This document shows, piece by piece, positions 33,630-45,116 of a stretch of DNA of 64,000 bases (within the stretch, counting starts at the first letter, position 1; each line of letters opens with the position of its first letter). The notes under the pieces were generated by a model. That model saw nothing but the letters and a program-made list of their open reading frames with translations. It had not been told where the DNA came from and did not search any database. Source of the stretch: Zygaena filipendulae (Eukaryota; Arthropoda; Insecta; Lepidoptera; Zygaenidae); contig OU015649.1 in the NCBI GenBank assembly GCA_907165275.2, positions 15,406,001 through 15,470,000 on the forward strand, in the 5' to 3' direction. Made by a program: the position numbers and the translations under genes.

Positions 33630-34013
33630 AGCCATGTTTTGTGATCAGAGGGACAATGACAACCCACCGCTCCTGCTGTTTTTTTTGCCATATTATCGCC
33701 AAAGAACCCTAAAAAAATAATAACGGCTTGTATTAAACTATAACAGACAGGAAGTTTTAGTACCTAAAACTACGTTGGTTGTTAACAAGAGCCGGCCGTC
33801 ATAAATTTTTCCCTTTTGTACGCAAAAAACAAAATTTACTTTTTATGCGTCAGACGATTTCTGTTGTTTTTTTAAATCTTAAATTCAATATGAACAAAGA
33901 CAGCTACTTCGTATTAAGATAAAGCCAATAATCTCTTAGCCTAGGGGGCGATGGATGTCATGGATTAGGTTTGAGGCCATTGCAAACAATAATTGTTTAA
34001 AAGCCTAAGTATA
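33630..34013 (+). repeat. Element E remnant between units 1 and 2
   Basis: TGATCAGAGGGACAATGACA, CCGCTCCTGCTGTTTTTTTT, AACAAGAGCCGGCCGTCATA and GGATTAGGTTTGAGGCCATT match 26440-26885 with an internal deletion of roughly 90 bp. Confidence 0.72.
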
Positions 34014-34083
34014 TTATTTAACTCTATGGAACTGCATTTTCTGGAAACATGTTGACTTTTGGCAAAAATAGTGAGTGTGCTTT

Positions 34084-34915
34084 AGACCACGCTAAATACC
34101 ACGTTTGCTTGGCTTACATGACATAAGTATTATGTTATCAAATCAAACAACTAAAGTAAAACTTTTTTCGCAACATACAGATATATTTGGTACCAGTGCA
34201 GTGCCCTAATAATAATAACAATAATCCACTTTAAAACACACAGATTTTTATTATTATAAGCTTGTATCGTGCAAACCAAGCAAACGTGATATATAGTACT
34301 TACATAGAATGACATATACAGGAATATTTTTTAAGCAATGCGCAAAAAAAATTTGGTGGTTCAGTATCAGTAATAGAAAACATTTCCATTTGTAAAATTT
34401 TTTATATTTTTTTATCCGGGTTTAAATTAGCAAAATATGGACACTGTCCATTCGTAATAATATCAAATGGCGCGCGCCGTGCGGCGTACGCGGGGGTGTT
34501 GTAGCGGTGGTGAATAACCTTGGTCAGCTGTCGGTAGGTCATTGTAACCCACGTAAATACCCAGCCGAACGAGCGCTTCGCGCGCAGCGGTGGCGGTGGC
34601 GAATAGAGTAGCCAATAAATCAATTGCAAAGTATAGATCTTTCGTTCACGATAACTTCACTTTTTTGTACTAAGACTTATCAAAATAAAAAAGGTGTTTA
34701 TTAAAACTCCTTTAAGTTTAATTTGCAAAAGCTTGCGTACTGAATAAAAAATATTCCTGTATATTAATTATACTATAGCTATATAAATACGCTCAGACTG
34801 GAAAGTGGAACCCTGTGTTCATCACACAAAATCCACCCACATCGGGAATCGAACCCGAAACCTCTAGATTAGCGGTTATAATATAGGCATAGTACCGCGC
34901 CAATCGAGTCATCAA
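34084..34915 (-). mobile_element. Reverse SINE split by a MITE (unit 2)
   Basis: Same arrangement as in unit 1: tail at about 34105-34317 and head at about 34785-34915, with the MITE at 34318-34760 between them. Confidence 0.75.
34318..34760. mobile_element. Longer MITE with ACAGGAATATTTTTT ends (unit 2)
   Basis: Same ends and ATAT flanks (34314-34317, 34761-34764) as the unit 1 copy, but 443 bp. The extra middle carries a GC-rich open frame of 75 codons on the minus strand (34402-34629), described as a finding. Confidence 0.78.
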
Positions 34916-35646
34916 GTACAGTAGTAGGAACGCTCTGTTTACAATTAGTTTGGGACCAGATGGTGGTGATGTCTGTTCAGTTTTCATAATGAATATGTAT
35001 TTATTATTATTTTTATATCTACTAATAGAGGCATTTACCAATGTAATCACCTACAAAGTACACAACTATAACCACCATTACCAAATACCCATCAAGTAAA
35101 TATTAACTAACTTGGAATAAACTAATAAATTATTAAACCAATTAATAAAGTCGTTAGTTAATAACAATTCATATTATAATTAGCTCAATGGTATCATTTA
35201 AACAATTTAGAACAGCTCATACAAATTAAATATAAAATTGGAACACGTTGTCTCTCTGACTCAGCACAAAAAAGCTTCAATGTTAAGTTTCAATACCTAA
35301 AAAAAAAAACGAATGATCACTCCGGGGTCCATCCGTTCGACTGCCATAGAAGTTTTCTGAAAAACTGTAATGCGGAAACGAATTGAGTTCAATGACCAAC
35401 TGAAAAGAACAATGGTCAGTTTTATATGGAGCCTAGGTGATCCGCGGCCAAGAATAACTTTAATATTTATTGATTTGGTTTAGTCCTAAAATTACTGTGG
35501 AGAAGTTTTATCACTGCGAACGGATAAAATGCATTATTAATGTTTTTAATTATGGCAATAGAATTTCAATATCTTACAGAGACAATAACATAAAAGACAC
35601 AGTAAACTCTTAGGTTCATGCTACCCCACCACGTGGTTGAGCTGAC

Positions 35647-35681
35647 TATAAAGTCTTATTGCTCACAGCTCAGACCTCAGT
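35647..35681 (+). promoter_or_regulatory. Core promoter of KH gene 2
   Basis: TATAAAG at 35647-35653 and TCAGT at 35677-35681, in the same spacing as copy 1. Confidence 0.6.
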
Positions 35682-35924
35682 CGTAGTGTTACTGTTCTTT
35701 GGTTAAGTACTCACAGAGTAGCGAGTCAATTTATAGTTAAAACATTTTCTATATTATATTGTTGCGAATTTGTGTTTTTCAAGTAGGTACTTACTGGTAT
35801 TTTAAATTTACTGAGTAGTACATATTACTTCAAACTGACAGTTACCGGAACAGTGTTGTAGTAAAACAACAAAAGGAAAAGAACAGTTTCTCAAACAGTG
35901 TTCATCAGTATAAAATATCTGAAA

Positions 35925-37364
35925 ATGGCAAGAAACGGAGAAAACGAATGGCTTGAGCCTGAGCATGTGACTGGAATGCAACAGTCAGAAGAAAGCAGTG
36001 TTCATCATCCTCGTGGTAATTACAGAGGTTCTACCGAACGCGCAAGAAATACTGGGAGCAGAGGTCGCAGTTCCTACAGGAACCGATGTGGACAAACCAA
36101 TGACGTTAATGACTGCGGAGGCGATCACGAAAGAGTTAATAGATGTTTAAAAGTGCCGCCCCACAAAATAGGGCTCATCATTGGAAAAAAAGGTGTCATC
36201 GTGAAGGATCTAGAAAATCAGTCGGGAGCGAAAATATCAGTGCGGGATGGTGGCGAATTAAATCAATCTTTGGTGACATTGAGTGGATCAGATGGGGCTA
36301 TAACTGTGGTTGAAAAAATGATCATGAATCTACTAGACTATAAGCCTATTAAACGTCGAGTCCGTCTAGGTACAAAGTGTGTGAAAAATTGGCGTGACAA
36401 TATGCAAAATAGTCCCCTAGAGAATTGGGACGATGATCTACAGGAAAAAACAGCTTTTGTAAACAGTCAAGACGTTGGGTGTGCCGAAAACTGGGAAGAA
36501 GATGATAAAAATTCCAGTCAAGAAAATAATCCCTCGGACTGGAATAAATCAGGACGAAGTGATATCATTAGCCATGCTCAAGCTGTTGATATCTACGTCA
36601 GGAACGAGCGTCTTTATAAACCCATACATATCTCTTCATATAAAGCAAACCGTATCATAGATAACAAGGAACACTTAAAAAATGAGACAGGAGCAAATAT
36701 ACTAGTAGGTGGCACTATAAAAAATAAAACTATGCTGATGTTGTGTGGAACAGACGAAGCCCTAAAAAAATTGAAAAAAATGATAAAAAATTTGCTTAAA
36801 ACGTTACCTGACGAAAACCCGGATAAAGCTCAAGAAAACAACATTGAGAAAAACTGGCATGAGATAGTCACACAAGTACCAGGCGGTCAAAGTTATGGTC
36901 GATGTTTTTGCGACAAGGGTGTAACTGCACATAGTACAGGAGATATTTTGACTCAAGATAACTCTCGTAACTATAATGATAGATACAATGAAAACCACGG
37001 CAACACGGATATTGATGGTTTCAATAAGTCAATGCATATTCCTTTAAATAAAATAAGTCGTATCATTGGAAAGAAAGGTGCCAAGCTACAAGACCTACAA
37101 AATAAAACAGGTGCTCGAATAACTGTTGAAACTGTAGTGTCGATCAGCGGGTCCATAGAAGCCGTTAATGAAGCAGAAACTATGATTAAAGCGCTTAGCA
37201 TAGATTGTGTGCCTCAAAAACGGAACGTGTTAAGTACAACCAGACGTACAATTGACAGAGACGAGAAATTGCCAAAAACGGAATGTACAGAGAATTCGGC
37301 TAAGGGCATAAAAAAAAGCTTGATCGAAGTAGAGTGTTCCGAAAACTGGGAAGAAAATGATTGA
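35925..37364 (+). CDS. Triple-KH RNA-binding protein, array copy 2 (intact, 479 aa)
   Basis: Same length and domain layout as copy 1: KH1 with GKKG at 87-90, KH2 with the loop changed to DNKE, KH3 with GKKG at 382-385, six linker or tail NW/DW motifs. By eye about 25 of 1440 bases differ from copy 1, about 13 silent and 12 replacing, with no indel. Differences include I118T, G145R, N170D, C181S, F363I, G435V and Q448K, none in the GKKG loops. The C-terminus is ENWEEND. It has its own TATA/initiator promoter about 250 bp upstream and AATAAA signals (37462, 37524, 37531) downstream. Intact length plus the silent-change excess suggests it is still selected, but expression is not shown by sequence. 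Confidence 0.85.
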   Translation: MARNGENEWLEPEHVTGMQQSEESSVHHPRGNYRGSTERARNTGSRGRSSYRNRCGQTNDVNDCGGDHERVNRCLKVPPHKIGLIIGKKGVIVKDLENQSGAKISVRDGGELNQSLVTLSGSDGAITVVEKMIMNLLDYKPIKRRVRLGTKCVKNWRDNMQNSPLENWDDDLQEKTAFVNSQDVGCAENWEEDDKNSSQENNPSDWNKSGRSDIISHAQAVDIYVRNERLYKPIHISSYKANRIIDNKEHLKNETGANILVGGTIKNKTMLMLCGTDEALKKLKKMIKNLLKTLPDENPDKAQENNIEKNWHEIVTQVPGGQSYGRCFCDKGVTAHSTGDILTQDNSRNYNDRYNENHGNTDIDGFNKSMHIPLNKISRIIGKKGAKLQDLQNKTGARITVETVVSISGSIEAVNEAETMIKALSIDCVPQKRNVLSTTRRTIDRDEKLPKTECTENSAKGIKKSLIEVECSENWEEND

Positions 37365-37461
37365 TTATTTTCATTATAGTAAGATTAGACTTCGCAATCA
37401 TAATTGAATTTTTTAAATACTGTCTTTACTATAATAATAATATACAATATTAATAATTGTT

Positions 37462-37536
37462 AATAAATTTCGTATGTTAAATTATTTATTTTAAGTTTAA
37501 TATGTAAGTGTAGTTATTTTGTTAATAAATAATAAA
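37462..37536 (+). terminator. Polyadenylation signals of KH gene 2
   Basis: AATAAA at 37462-37467, 37524-37529 and 37531-37536, then a dispersed-repeat head (ACTAGCTGTTTCCCGTGACT). Confidence 0.45.
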
Positions 37537-38934
37537 TTATTTACTGTAAACTAGCTGTTTCCCGTGACTTTACCTGCGTTAATTTTAAAGACCCCGTGGA
37601 AATTGCAAAATGAAAAGCACCCTTTGTCCTTCTCTGTATCCCTGACAACGTGTATGAAAAATGTCATTACGATTGGTTGACCGTTAAGGCGTGAAAGCGT
37701 AACAGACAGGCAGAGTTACTTTTGCGTTTATAATATTAGTAGAAATAGTAGAAATTTTTAAAATATAATACTTCATTATAATAATCATATGCCATATTAA
37801 TTGGTACTAAATTTCGCATGTAAAATATTTTTTTTAAGTTGAATATGTAAATGTAGTCATTTGGTTAATGAATAATAAATTATTTTATTGTCAACTAGCT
37901 GTTCCTTATCGCTTTACCCGCGTTAATTTCGATGATCCCATGAGAGTAGTATCCTATGTATTACTGTGTACCACTGATAACGTGTGTGCAAAATTTCATT
38001 ATGATAGGTTGAGCCGTTAAGGCGTGAAAGCGTAACAGACAGACAGATCGAGTTACTTTAGCGTTTCTAATATTTGTAGGGATTTTTATTAATAAAAGTT
38101 AATGTTTTAGACCTGTTGAGCACGTTGTTTTTGTTATGGTTCTGGTTCTAGGACGTCAATTTGACAATAATGGAACCCATATAATTTCGTCAGCCATTTG
38201 ACTTCGAGACTATTGGCATTTTATACATGGAACTTGCTGCGTGAGTTTCGGAATTCCCGCAGGAACTACAAAGTAGCCTTATTTACTCCATAATATAACA
38301 TCGCTGAGCCCCATCGTTCCGCAAGGAGCCGACCACGCGTCTGGGCCGCGTGGCATGGTATCTCGCAGATCTATTGCACATCACAAATGCGCGCGCAGTA
38401 CTTGATCACTATTTTGCTGCGATGTCATTTAAAAACTGCGATATCTCTTAAGATATTAATTGAAATCGAATGATATAAAGGGCAATTTTGTTTTAAATTG
38501 AATACTTATGACGATAAGGATTAATATGATGGTTTTAAAAACACCTTCACAAATAATGCATTATTTTAGAACAAATCTGGTTAGCATAAGCTTATGGTTA
38601 TAGTGAGCCGACCTTAAAAGATAGACAAACACTGTCGCAGCTATTTTTTTAGAACTTTTAGCGGGGAAAAAGTCTGTCATACATGATTTTTACGAAACTT
38701 TAACCTTTTTACGCAGCGTAAGCAACGGGAGCTCTGAAAATGAATATTTTTTCCGTTTTTAGCAATTATTTTTCATTGCTGCTCCGCTCTTATTGGCAGC
38801 TTATAGCCTTTCTTATTAAATGAGCTATCTAACGCTGAAAAATTTTTTTAAATCGGACCAGTAGTCCATGAGATTAGCGTGTTCCAGTAAACAAACAAAC
38901 GGGGGTGGCGCCAACGCCTTCTTTCTTATTTTTT

Positions 38935-39262
38935 ATGGACTTTCGCATATAATGCATTTATGCAGTATCAAGTAAAATTAATTAGATCAATGTATATTGT
39001 ATTAAAATGCTTCGTTGTGTGGTTTGAAATTGCAATTCACGGTATTATAGCTTGCAAGAACTTTCTCGGAACTCTTGAAGGAAACCGAAGAAATCAGCTC
39101 AAAATGTCATATATCTTCTTGAACGCATAAAAAAACCGTCACTGTGAAAATTATAATCCAATACAGCACCTTATAACACAATAAAATCAATTTTCTACCA
39201 TTTTTTATCAACATGAAAATAAATGACCGAGCTGCTATCTTTGATTCCCGCCAAAAAACTCA
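38935..39262 (+). mobile_element. Element F in unit 2
   Basis: Related to 6640-7015. Flanks GCCAACGCCT and AAACGCCATTGTTCTTG suggest a short target duplication around AACGCC. Absent at the equivalent sites in unit 1 (near 32590) and unit 5 (near 63340). Confidence 0.7.
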
Positions 39263-39904
39263 AGGCAAACGCCATTGTTCTTGTTTCGAAATTGTTTAGG
39301 CTCGTTCATAATGAATACTTCTAAAATTTCAACTTCTAAAACAAAATTTCCTGTTCACGTTATAAAATATTTTCATAAATATGCAACAATAAAACAATAT
39401 TGTAATAGTATCTGAGGTATATTATACACTAGAACATAATATAAATCAAATAATTTATTATACACTTCTTGTAACCTTAAAACATATCGTCATCACATCC
39501 TTCTGATGAACTTTTTGCAGATATGTACGTCAAAAATAAACTGCTCTATCATAATTATTTTCTACATGATTGTCGACTCTGTATACATTTTTGTTTTGTT
39601 TTTCTGTAGATTGCAAAGGGCGCTTAGTACGCTTGACTACAGGAGATAAAATATGTCCGCGATGACTCATGCACAATAAATATCGTGTTCACTCACTAAA
39701 ACACGTGCGACGCGCAGGTATTGTAACTACAGCGTTTGTGTGGAACGGACTTTAAGTTGATTACGTGGAACAATAGAAATGCGTTAAAAATTTCGGTATT
39801 CGTTTGTTAAAAAAAACAGACAATAGTATAGATGAAGAAGGAAGTCGCTTTCTATGGACTGTTATACTTACTGGCGTAGTGAAATTACAAAAAATAAACT
39901 GCGG

Positions 39905-40320
39905 TTTTAGCCATGTTTTGTGATCAGAGGGACAATGACAACCCACCGCTCCTGCTGTTTTTTGTTTTGCCATATTATCGTTAAGGAACCCTAAAAAAAT
40001 AATAACGGCTTGTATTAAACTATAATAGACAGGAAGTTTTAGTACCTGTTCCTCCTTACATTTTGACCTAGTTTTTATTTAAGTTTTTAAATGAATACTA
40101 AAACTACGTTGCTTGTTAACAAGAGCCGACCGTCATAAATTTTTCCCTTCTGTACGCAAAAAAAATTGACTTTTTATGCGTGAGACGATTTCTATTGTTT
40201 TTTTCAAATCTTACTTCGCATTAAGATAAAGCAAATAATCTCTTTTTCTATGGGGTGATGGATATCATAGATTAGGTTTGAGGCCATTGCAAACAATAAT
40301 TGTTTAAAAGCCTAAGTATA
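39905..40320 (+). repeat. Element E remnant between units 2 and 3
   Basis: Same blocks as at 33630-34013 with further small deletions, ending ATTGTTTAAAAGCCTAAGTA. Confidence 0.7.
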
Positions 40321-40676
40321 TTATTTAACTCTTTGGAACTGCATTTTCTGGAAACGTGTTAACTTTTGGCAAAAATAGTGAGTGTCCTTTAGACCACGCT
40401 AAATACCACGTTTGCTTGGTTTACACGACACAAGGTTTTGCAATATACAGATATATATTTGGTACCAGTGCCGTAATAATAACAACAATAATCCACACAC
40501 AGGTGGCGATGTGTGCATAATGAATATGTATTTATTATTATTTTTATATTTACTAATAGAGGCATTTACCAATGTACCTAATTACCTACAAAGTACACAA
40601 CTATAACCACCATTACCAAATACCCATCAAGTAAATATTAACTAACTTGGAATTAACTTTAAACTTATACATTAAT

Positions 40677-40875
40677 TTGCTGTACCCCGCGGTTTCACTC
40701 GCGGCTATTTCGGAGTTCACGTGGGAATTCCGGAAGAAAAAGTACCCTATGTCCTTCTCTGTACCCCTGACAACGTGCATGCCAAATTTCATCCAAATCC
40801 GTTCTACCTTTTTTGCGTGATTGAGTAACAAACATCCAAACATCCACACTTTCACATTTATAATATTAGTAGGAT
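40677..40875 (+). repeat. Dispersed repeat inserted upstream of pseudogene 3a
   Basis: TGTACCCCGCGGTTTCACTC head, CGGAGTTCACGTGGGAATTC, CTGTACCCCTGACAACGTGC, tail TTTATAATATTAGTAGGAT. Present in units 3-5 and absent from units 1 and 2. Confidence 0.85.
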
Positions 40876-41144
40876 AAATTATTTACTAAAGTCGTGAGTT
40901 AATATAAAGTCGTATTATTATTTTAATGGTATCATTTACACAATTTAAAACAGCTCATAGAAATTAAACACAATATTGGAACACGTTGTCTCTTTGACTC
41001 ATGGATTCGTACATTACAACTGTCAACTGGCAAGAACAAAAAAGCTTCAATTTTAAGGTTTAATAGGTACCTAAAAAAAACGAAAAATCACCCCGGGGTC
41101 CATCCGTTCGACTACCATAGAAGTTTTCTGAAAAACTATGTATT

Positions 41145-41548
41145 CAAGGATTCAAATATTCAAGTATTTATTGCTCACTAAGTATAATTATGTACAAAAG
41201 GATCTTCTATATAATAGTCATACAGTGCTCTTAAACTATAGGGGTTGCAACATTTTTAAACTACTAGTAGTTGAGTAGCTACTACATGTCTTTAACATTA
41301 AATAAACATTTCATACATTAACCAATAAATTACATTAATTAGGCTATTGTTTTTTCAATAAATTATGTCATTTAAAAATTATTATAAAAATTATGGCTAT
41401 TTATCATTCATTAATTACTAATTATTTCATAGGTCAAGTTTCAGGTTCAGTCACCAAGCGAATGGCTTTTGTTATACAATTTAAATTCATTCTCATTTGT
41501 GTTACACATTCTCGTTCATGTAACGCGGATACGGAAAAAATTGGCAAA
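41145..41548 (+). repeat. Insert of about 400 bp upstream of pseudogene 3a
   Basis: Relative to units 1 and 2, extra DNA lies between AAAAACTATGTA and the GCGGA(A)ACG site. It starts with CAAGGATTCAAATATTCAAG and includes TATTTATTGCTCACTAAGTA. Probably part of a retroelement; class unknown. Also in units 4 and 5, where it carries a further MITE. Confidence 0.55.
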
Positions 41549-41838
41549 ATGATAGATTTTTATGATAGTTGAATTCAGTTATATAACCGACTGAAAAGAA
41601 CAATGGTCTGTTTTATATGGAGCTTAGGTGATCAGCGACCAAGAATAATAATTTTAATATTCATTAATTTGGTTTAGTCCTAAAATTACTGTGGAGAAGT
41701 TTTATCACTGCGAACGGATAAAATGCATTATTAATGTTTTTTAATTATGGCAATAAAATTTTAATATACAGAGACAATAACATATTAGATTTAGTATACT
41801 CTTTGGTTCATGCTACCCCACCACATGGTTGAGCTGAC

Positions 41839-41873
41839 TATAAAGTCTTATTGCTCACAGCTCAGACCTCAGT
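41839..41873 (+). promoter_or_regulatory. Core promoter remnant of pseudogene 3a
   Basis: TATAAAG 41839-41845 and TCAGT 41869-41873, spaced as in the intact genes. Confidence 0.5.
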
Positions 41874-41885
41874 CGTAGTATTACT

Positions 41886-41924
41886 GTCCGTTGGTTAAGT
41901 ACTCAGAGTACTTAACCAACGGAC
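41886..41924 (+). repeat. Perfect 19-bp hairpin in the leader of 3a
   Basis: Arms 41886-41904 and 41906-41924 are exact inverted copies separated by one A. In units 1 and 2 the first arm is present almost unchanged but the second is replaced by GAGAGTAGCGAG, so the second arm arose later. Confidence 0.85.
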
Positions 41925-42153
41925 GGTGAGCCATTTCACGGTTAAATTTTTTTTTTATATTATTATATTTTTGCGAATTTGTTTTCGATTAGGTACTTAC
42001 TTTTAAACTTACTGGGTAGTTGAGTACTTTAAACTGACGGTTAGCAAAACAGTGTAGTAAATCAACGAAGTTTTCAAAGGAAAAGAAAAGTTTCTCTAAC
42101 AGTGTTTATCGGTGTCAACGTGATGTTATATCATTAAAAAACTTTATTTGAAA

Positions 42154-43423
42154 ATGAAGCAAGAAATTGTGAAAACGAATGCCTCGAGGGCAATCATGTG
42201 CCTGCAATGCAACAGCCAGAAGAAGGCGATAGTCATCATCCTCGTGGTAGTAATAGAAATTTTATCGAACGCGGAAGAAATACTGGGAGCAGAGGTCAGA
42301 GGTGATTTCCACAGCAACCGACGTAGACACTAATGACCATGACTTTGGAGGCAATCAAGATACAGTAAATAGGACTTTAAAAGTGCTGATCCACAAAATA
42401 GGATTCAATATTGGTAAAAAAGTGTTATTTTGAAGGATCTAGAAAATCAGTCGGGAGCGAAAATATCAGTGCGGGATGGTGGCGAATTAAATCAATCTTT
42501 GGTGACATTGAGTGGATCAGATAACTGGGCTATAACTGTTGTTGAAAAAATGTTCATGAATCTACTAGACTATAAGCCTATTAAACGTCGAGTCCGCCTA
42601 GGTACAAAGTGTGTGAAAAATTGGCGTGACAATATGCAAAATAGTCCTCTAGAGAATTGGGACGATGATCTACAGGAAAAAACAGCTTTGGTAAACTGTC
42701 AAGACGTTGGGTGTGCCGAAAACTGGGAAGAAGATGATCAATATTCCAGTCAAGAAAATAATCCCTCGAACTGGAATAAATCAGGACGAAGTGATACCAC
42801 TAGCCATGCTCAAGCTGTTGATATCTACGTCAGGAACGAGCGTCTTTATAAACCCATACATATCTCTTCATATGAAGCAAACCGTATCATCGATAAAAAA
42901 GAACACAACATTGTTAAAAACTGGCATGAGACACACAAGTACCAGGCGGTCAAATTTATAGCCGATGTTTTTGGGATAGAGTGTAACTGCACGTATAAGA
43001 GATATTTGGAGTCAAGATAATTCACGTAACAGTAAAGATAGATACAATGTGAACTACAGGAATACGGATATATATGGTTACCATAAATCAATGCATATTC
43101 CTTTTAATAAAATAAGTCGTATCCTTGGAACGAAAGGTGCCAAGCTACAAGACCTATACAAAATAAGACAGGTTCTCGAATAACTGTTGAAACTGTAGTG
43201 TCGATCAGCGGGTCCATACAAGCCGTTAATGAAGCAGAAACTATTATCAAAGCGTATAGCATAGATCATGAGCCTTAAAAACCGAACGTGTTCAGGATAA
43301 CCAGATGAATAATAGACAAAGACGAGAAATCGCCAGAAACGGAATGTACCGAGAAATGGGCTAAGGGCATAAAAAAGCTTGATTAAAGTGGAATATTCCG
43401 AAAACTGGGAAAAAAGTGATTGA
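42154..43423 (+). pseudogene. KH pseudogene 3a
   Basis: Aligns along the 479-aa gene, from an ATGAAGCAAGAAATTG start to AACTGGGAAAAAAGTGATTG + A. Broken by an early frameshift leading to a stop (42331-42333), loss of bases in the KH1 GKKG loop (GGTAAAAAAGTG), a deletion of about 165 bp removing most of the second half of KH2, and further stops (43018-43020 and later). An open stretch of about 196 codons (42430-43020) keeps the KH1 remainder and the ENWD/ENWEE linker. It has a 3-bp net gain at GSDNWA. The lesions are shared with 4a. Confidence 0.85.
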
Positions 43424-43686
43424 GATATGTTTTCATTAGTATAGTAAGATTATACTTAAAAAGTCACAATTTAAATTTTAAAAATATTGTAGTTAATATA
43501 ATAATAATATACAATATTTGATAATAAATTTGGCATGTAAAAATGATAACTTTAAGTTCAATATAGGTAAAGTCATTTTGTTAATTAACAATAATGGTTA
43601 GAAGATCAGTGTAGTAAAATAACAAATTTATCAGAGGAAAAGAACAGTTTCTCAAACAGTGTTCATCAGTATAAAACTATCTGAAA

Positions 43687-45116
43687 ATGGCAAGAAACGG
43701 AGAAAACGAATGGATTGAGCCTGAACATGTGACTGGAATGCAACAGTCAGCAGTATTCATCATCCTCAAGGTAATTACAGAGATTCTACCGAAAGCGCAA
43801 AAATACTAGGAGCAGAGGTCGCAGTACCTACAGGAACCGATGTGGACAAACAAATGACGTTAATGACTACGGAGGCGATCACGACAGAGTTAATAGATGT
43901 TTAAAAGTGCCGCCCCACAAAATAGGGCTCATCATTGGAAAAAAAGGAGTCATCGTGAAGGATCTAGAAAATCAGTCGGGAGCGAAAATATCAGTGCGGG
44001 ATGGTGGCGAATTAAATCAATCTTTGGTGACATTGAGTGGATCAGATGGGGCTATAACTGTGGTTGAAAAAATGATCATGAATCTACTAGACTATAAGCC
44101 TATTAAACGTCGAGTCCGCCTAGGTACAAAGTGTGTGAAAAATTGGCGTGACAATATGCAAAATAGTCCTCTAGAGAATTGGGACGATGATCTACAGGAA
44201 AAAACAGCTTTGGTAAACTGTCAAGACGTTGGGTGTGCCGAAAACTGGGAAGAAGATGATCAATATTCCAGTCAAGAAAATAATCCCTCGAACTGGAATA
44301 AATCAGGACGAAGTGATACCACTAGCCATGCTCAAGCTGTTGATATCTACGTCAAGAACGAGCGTCTTTATAAACCCATACATATCTCTTCATATAAAGC
44401 AAACCGTATCATCGATAACAAGGAACACTTAAAAAATGAGACAGGAGCAAATATACTAGTAGGTGGCACTATAAAAAATAAAACTATGCTGATGTTGTGC
44501 GGAACAGACGAAGCCCTAAAAAAATTAAAAAAAATGATAAAAAATTTGCTTAAAACGTTACCTGACGAAAACCCGGATAAAGCTCAAGAAAACAACATTG
44601 AGAAAAACTGGCATGAGATAGTCACACAAGTACCAGGCGGTCAAATTTATGGTCGATGTTTTTGCGACAAGGGTGTAACTGCACATAATACAGGAGATAT
44701 TTCGACTCAAGATAACTCTCGTAACTATAATGATAGATACAATGAGAACCACGGCAACACGGATTTTGATGGTTTCAATAAATCCATGCACATTCCTTTA
44801 AGTAAAATAAGTCGTATCATTGGAAAAAAAGGTGCCAAGCTACAAGACCTACAATTAAGACAGGTGCTCGAATAACTGTTGAAACTGTAGTGTCGATCAG
44901 CGGGTCCATAGAAGCCGTTAATGAAGCAGAAACTATGATTAAAGCGTTTAGCATAGATTGTGTGCCTCAAAAACGAAACGTGTTAAGTACAACAGATGTA
45001 CAATTGACAGAGACGAGAAATTGCCAAAAACGGAATGTACAGAGAATTCGGCTAAGGGCATAAAAAAAAGCTTGATCGAAGTAGAGTGTTCCGAAAACTG
45101 GGAAGAAAGTGATTGA
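43687..45116 (+). pseudogene. KH pseudogene 3b
   Basis: Starts ATGGCAAGAAACGGAG like the intact genes. A 7-bp deletion near codon 22 and a 1-bp loss soon after break the N-terminus. The frame is then open for about 320 codons (43907-44875), covering KH1, degenerate KH2 and the start of KH3. A 1-bp loss (CTACAATTAAG for CTACAAAATAAG) ends KH3 early with LRQVLE and stop. Another 1-bp loss lies near 44991. Only about 60 bp of the normal leader precede it, after the 3' flank of 3a. It has no TATA/initiator. Confidence 0.85.

Larger units (their letters stand above)
26875..34003 (+). repeat. KH array unit 1
   Basis: About 7.1 kb. In order: reverse SINE split by a MITE, promoter, intact KH gene, two tandem 3'-UTR/dispersed-repeat segments (30190-30477 and 30540-30809), a repeat block with TTTACGCAGCGTAAGCTCTC (31450-31690), a composite dispersed repeat and GATAA run (31704-32115), an inserted non-LTR-like piece (32632-33204) and the right part of element E. 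Confidence 0.8.
34004..40310 (+). repeat. KH array unit 2
   Basis: About 6.3 kb. Same upstream half as unit 1 with a longer MITE. Intact KH gene. The downstream half lacks the 31.7-32.6 kb block of unit 1 and the non-LTR-like piece, and carries element F (38935-39262) instead. Confidence 0.8.

Noticed and set aside
33456..33644. Forward ORF with LITWNNRNAVKI and EEGSRFLWTVILTGVVKL, repeated in units 3 and 4
   Set aside because: Looks slightly protein-like, but it overlaps the reverse frame above, starts arbitrarily, and indels between units change its middle. Insufficient to call a gene.
42430..43020. Separate 196-codon KH gene
   Set aside because: Open only because it lies between lesions of pseudogene 3a. 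The start is not an ATG in a sound context, and the KH1 loop upstream is broken.
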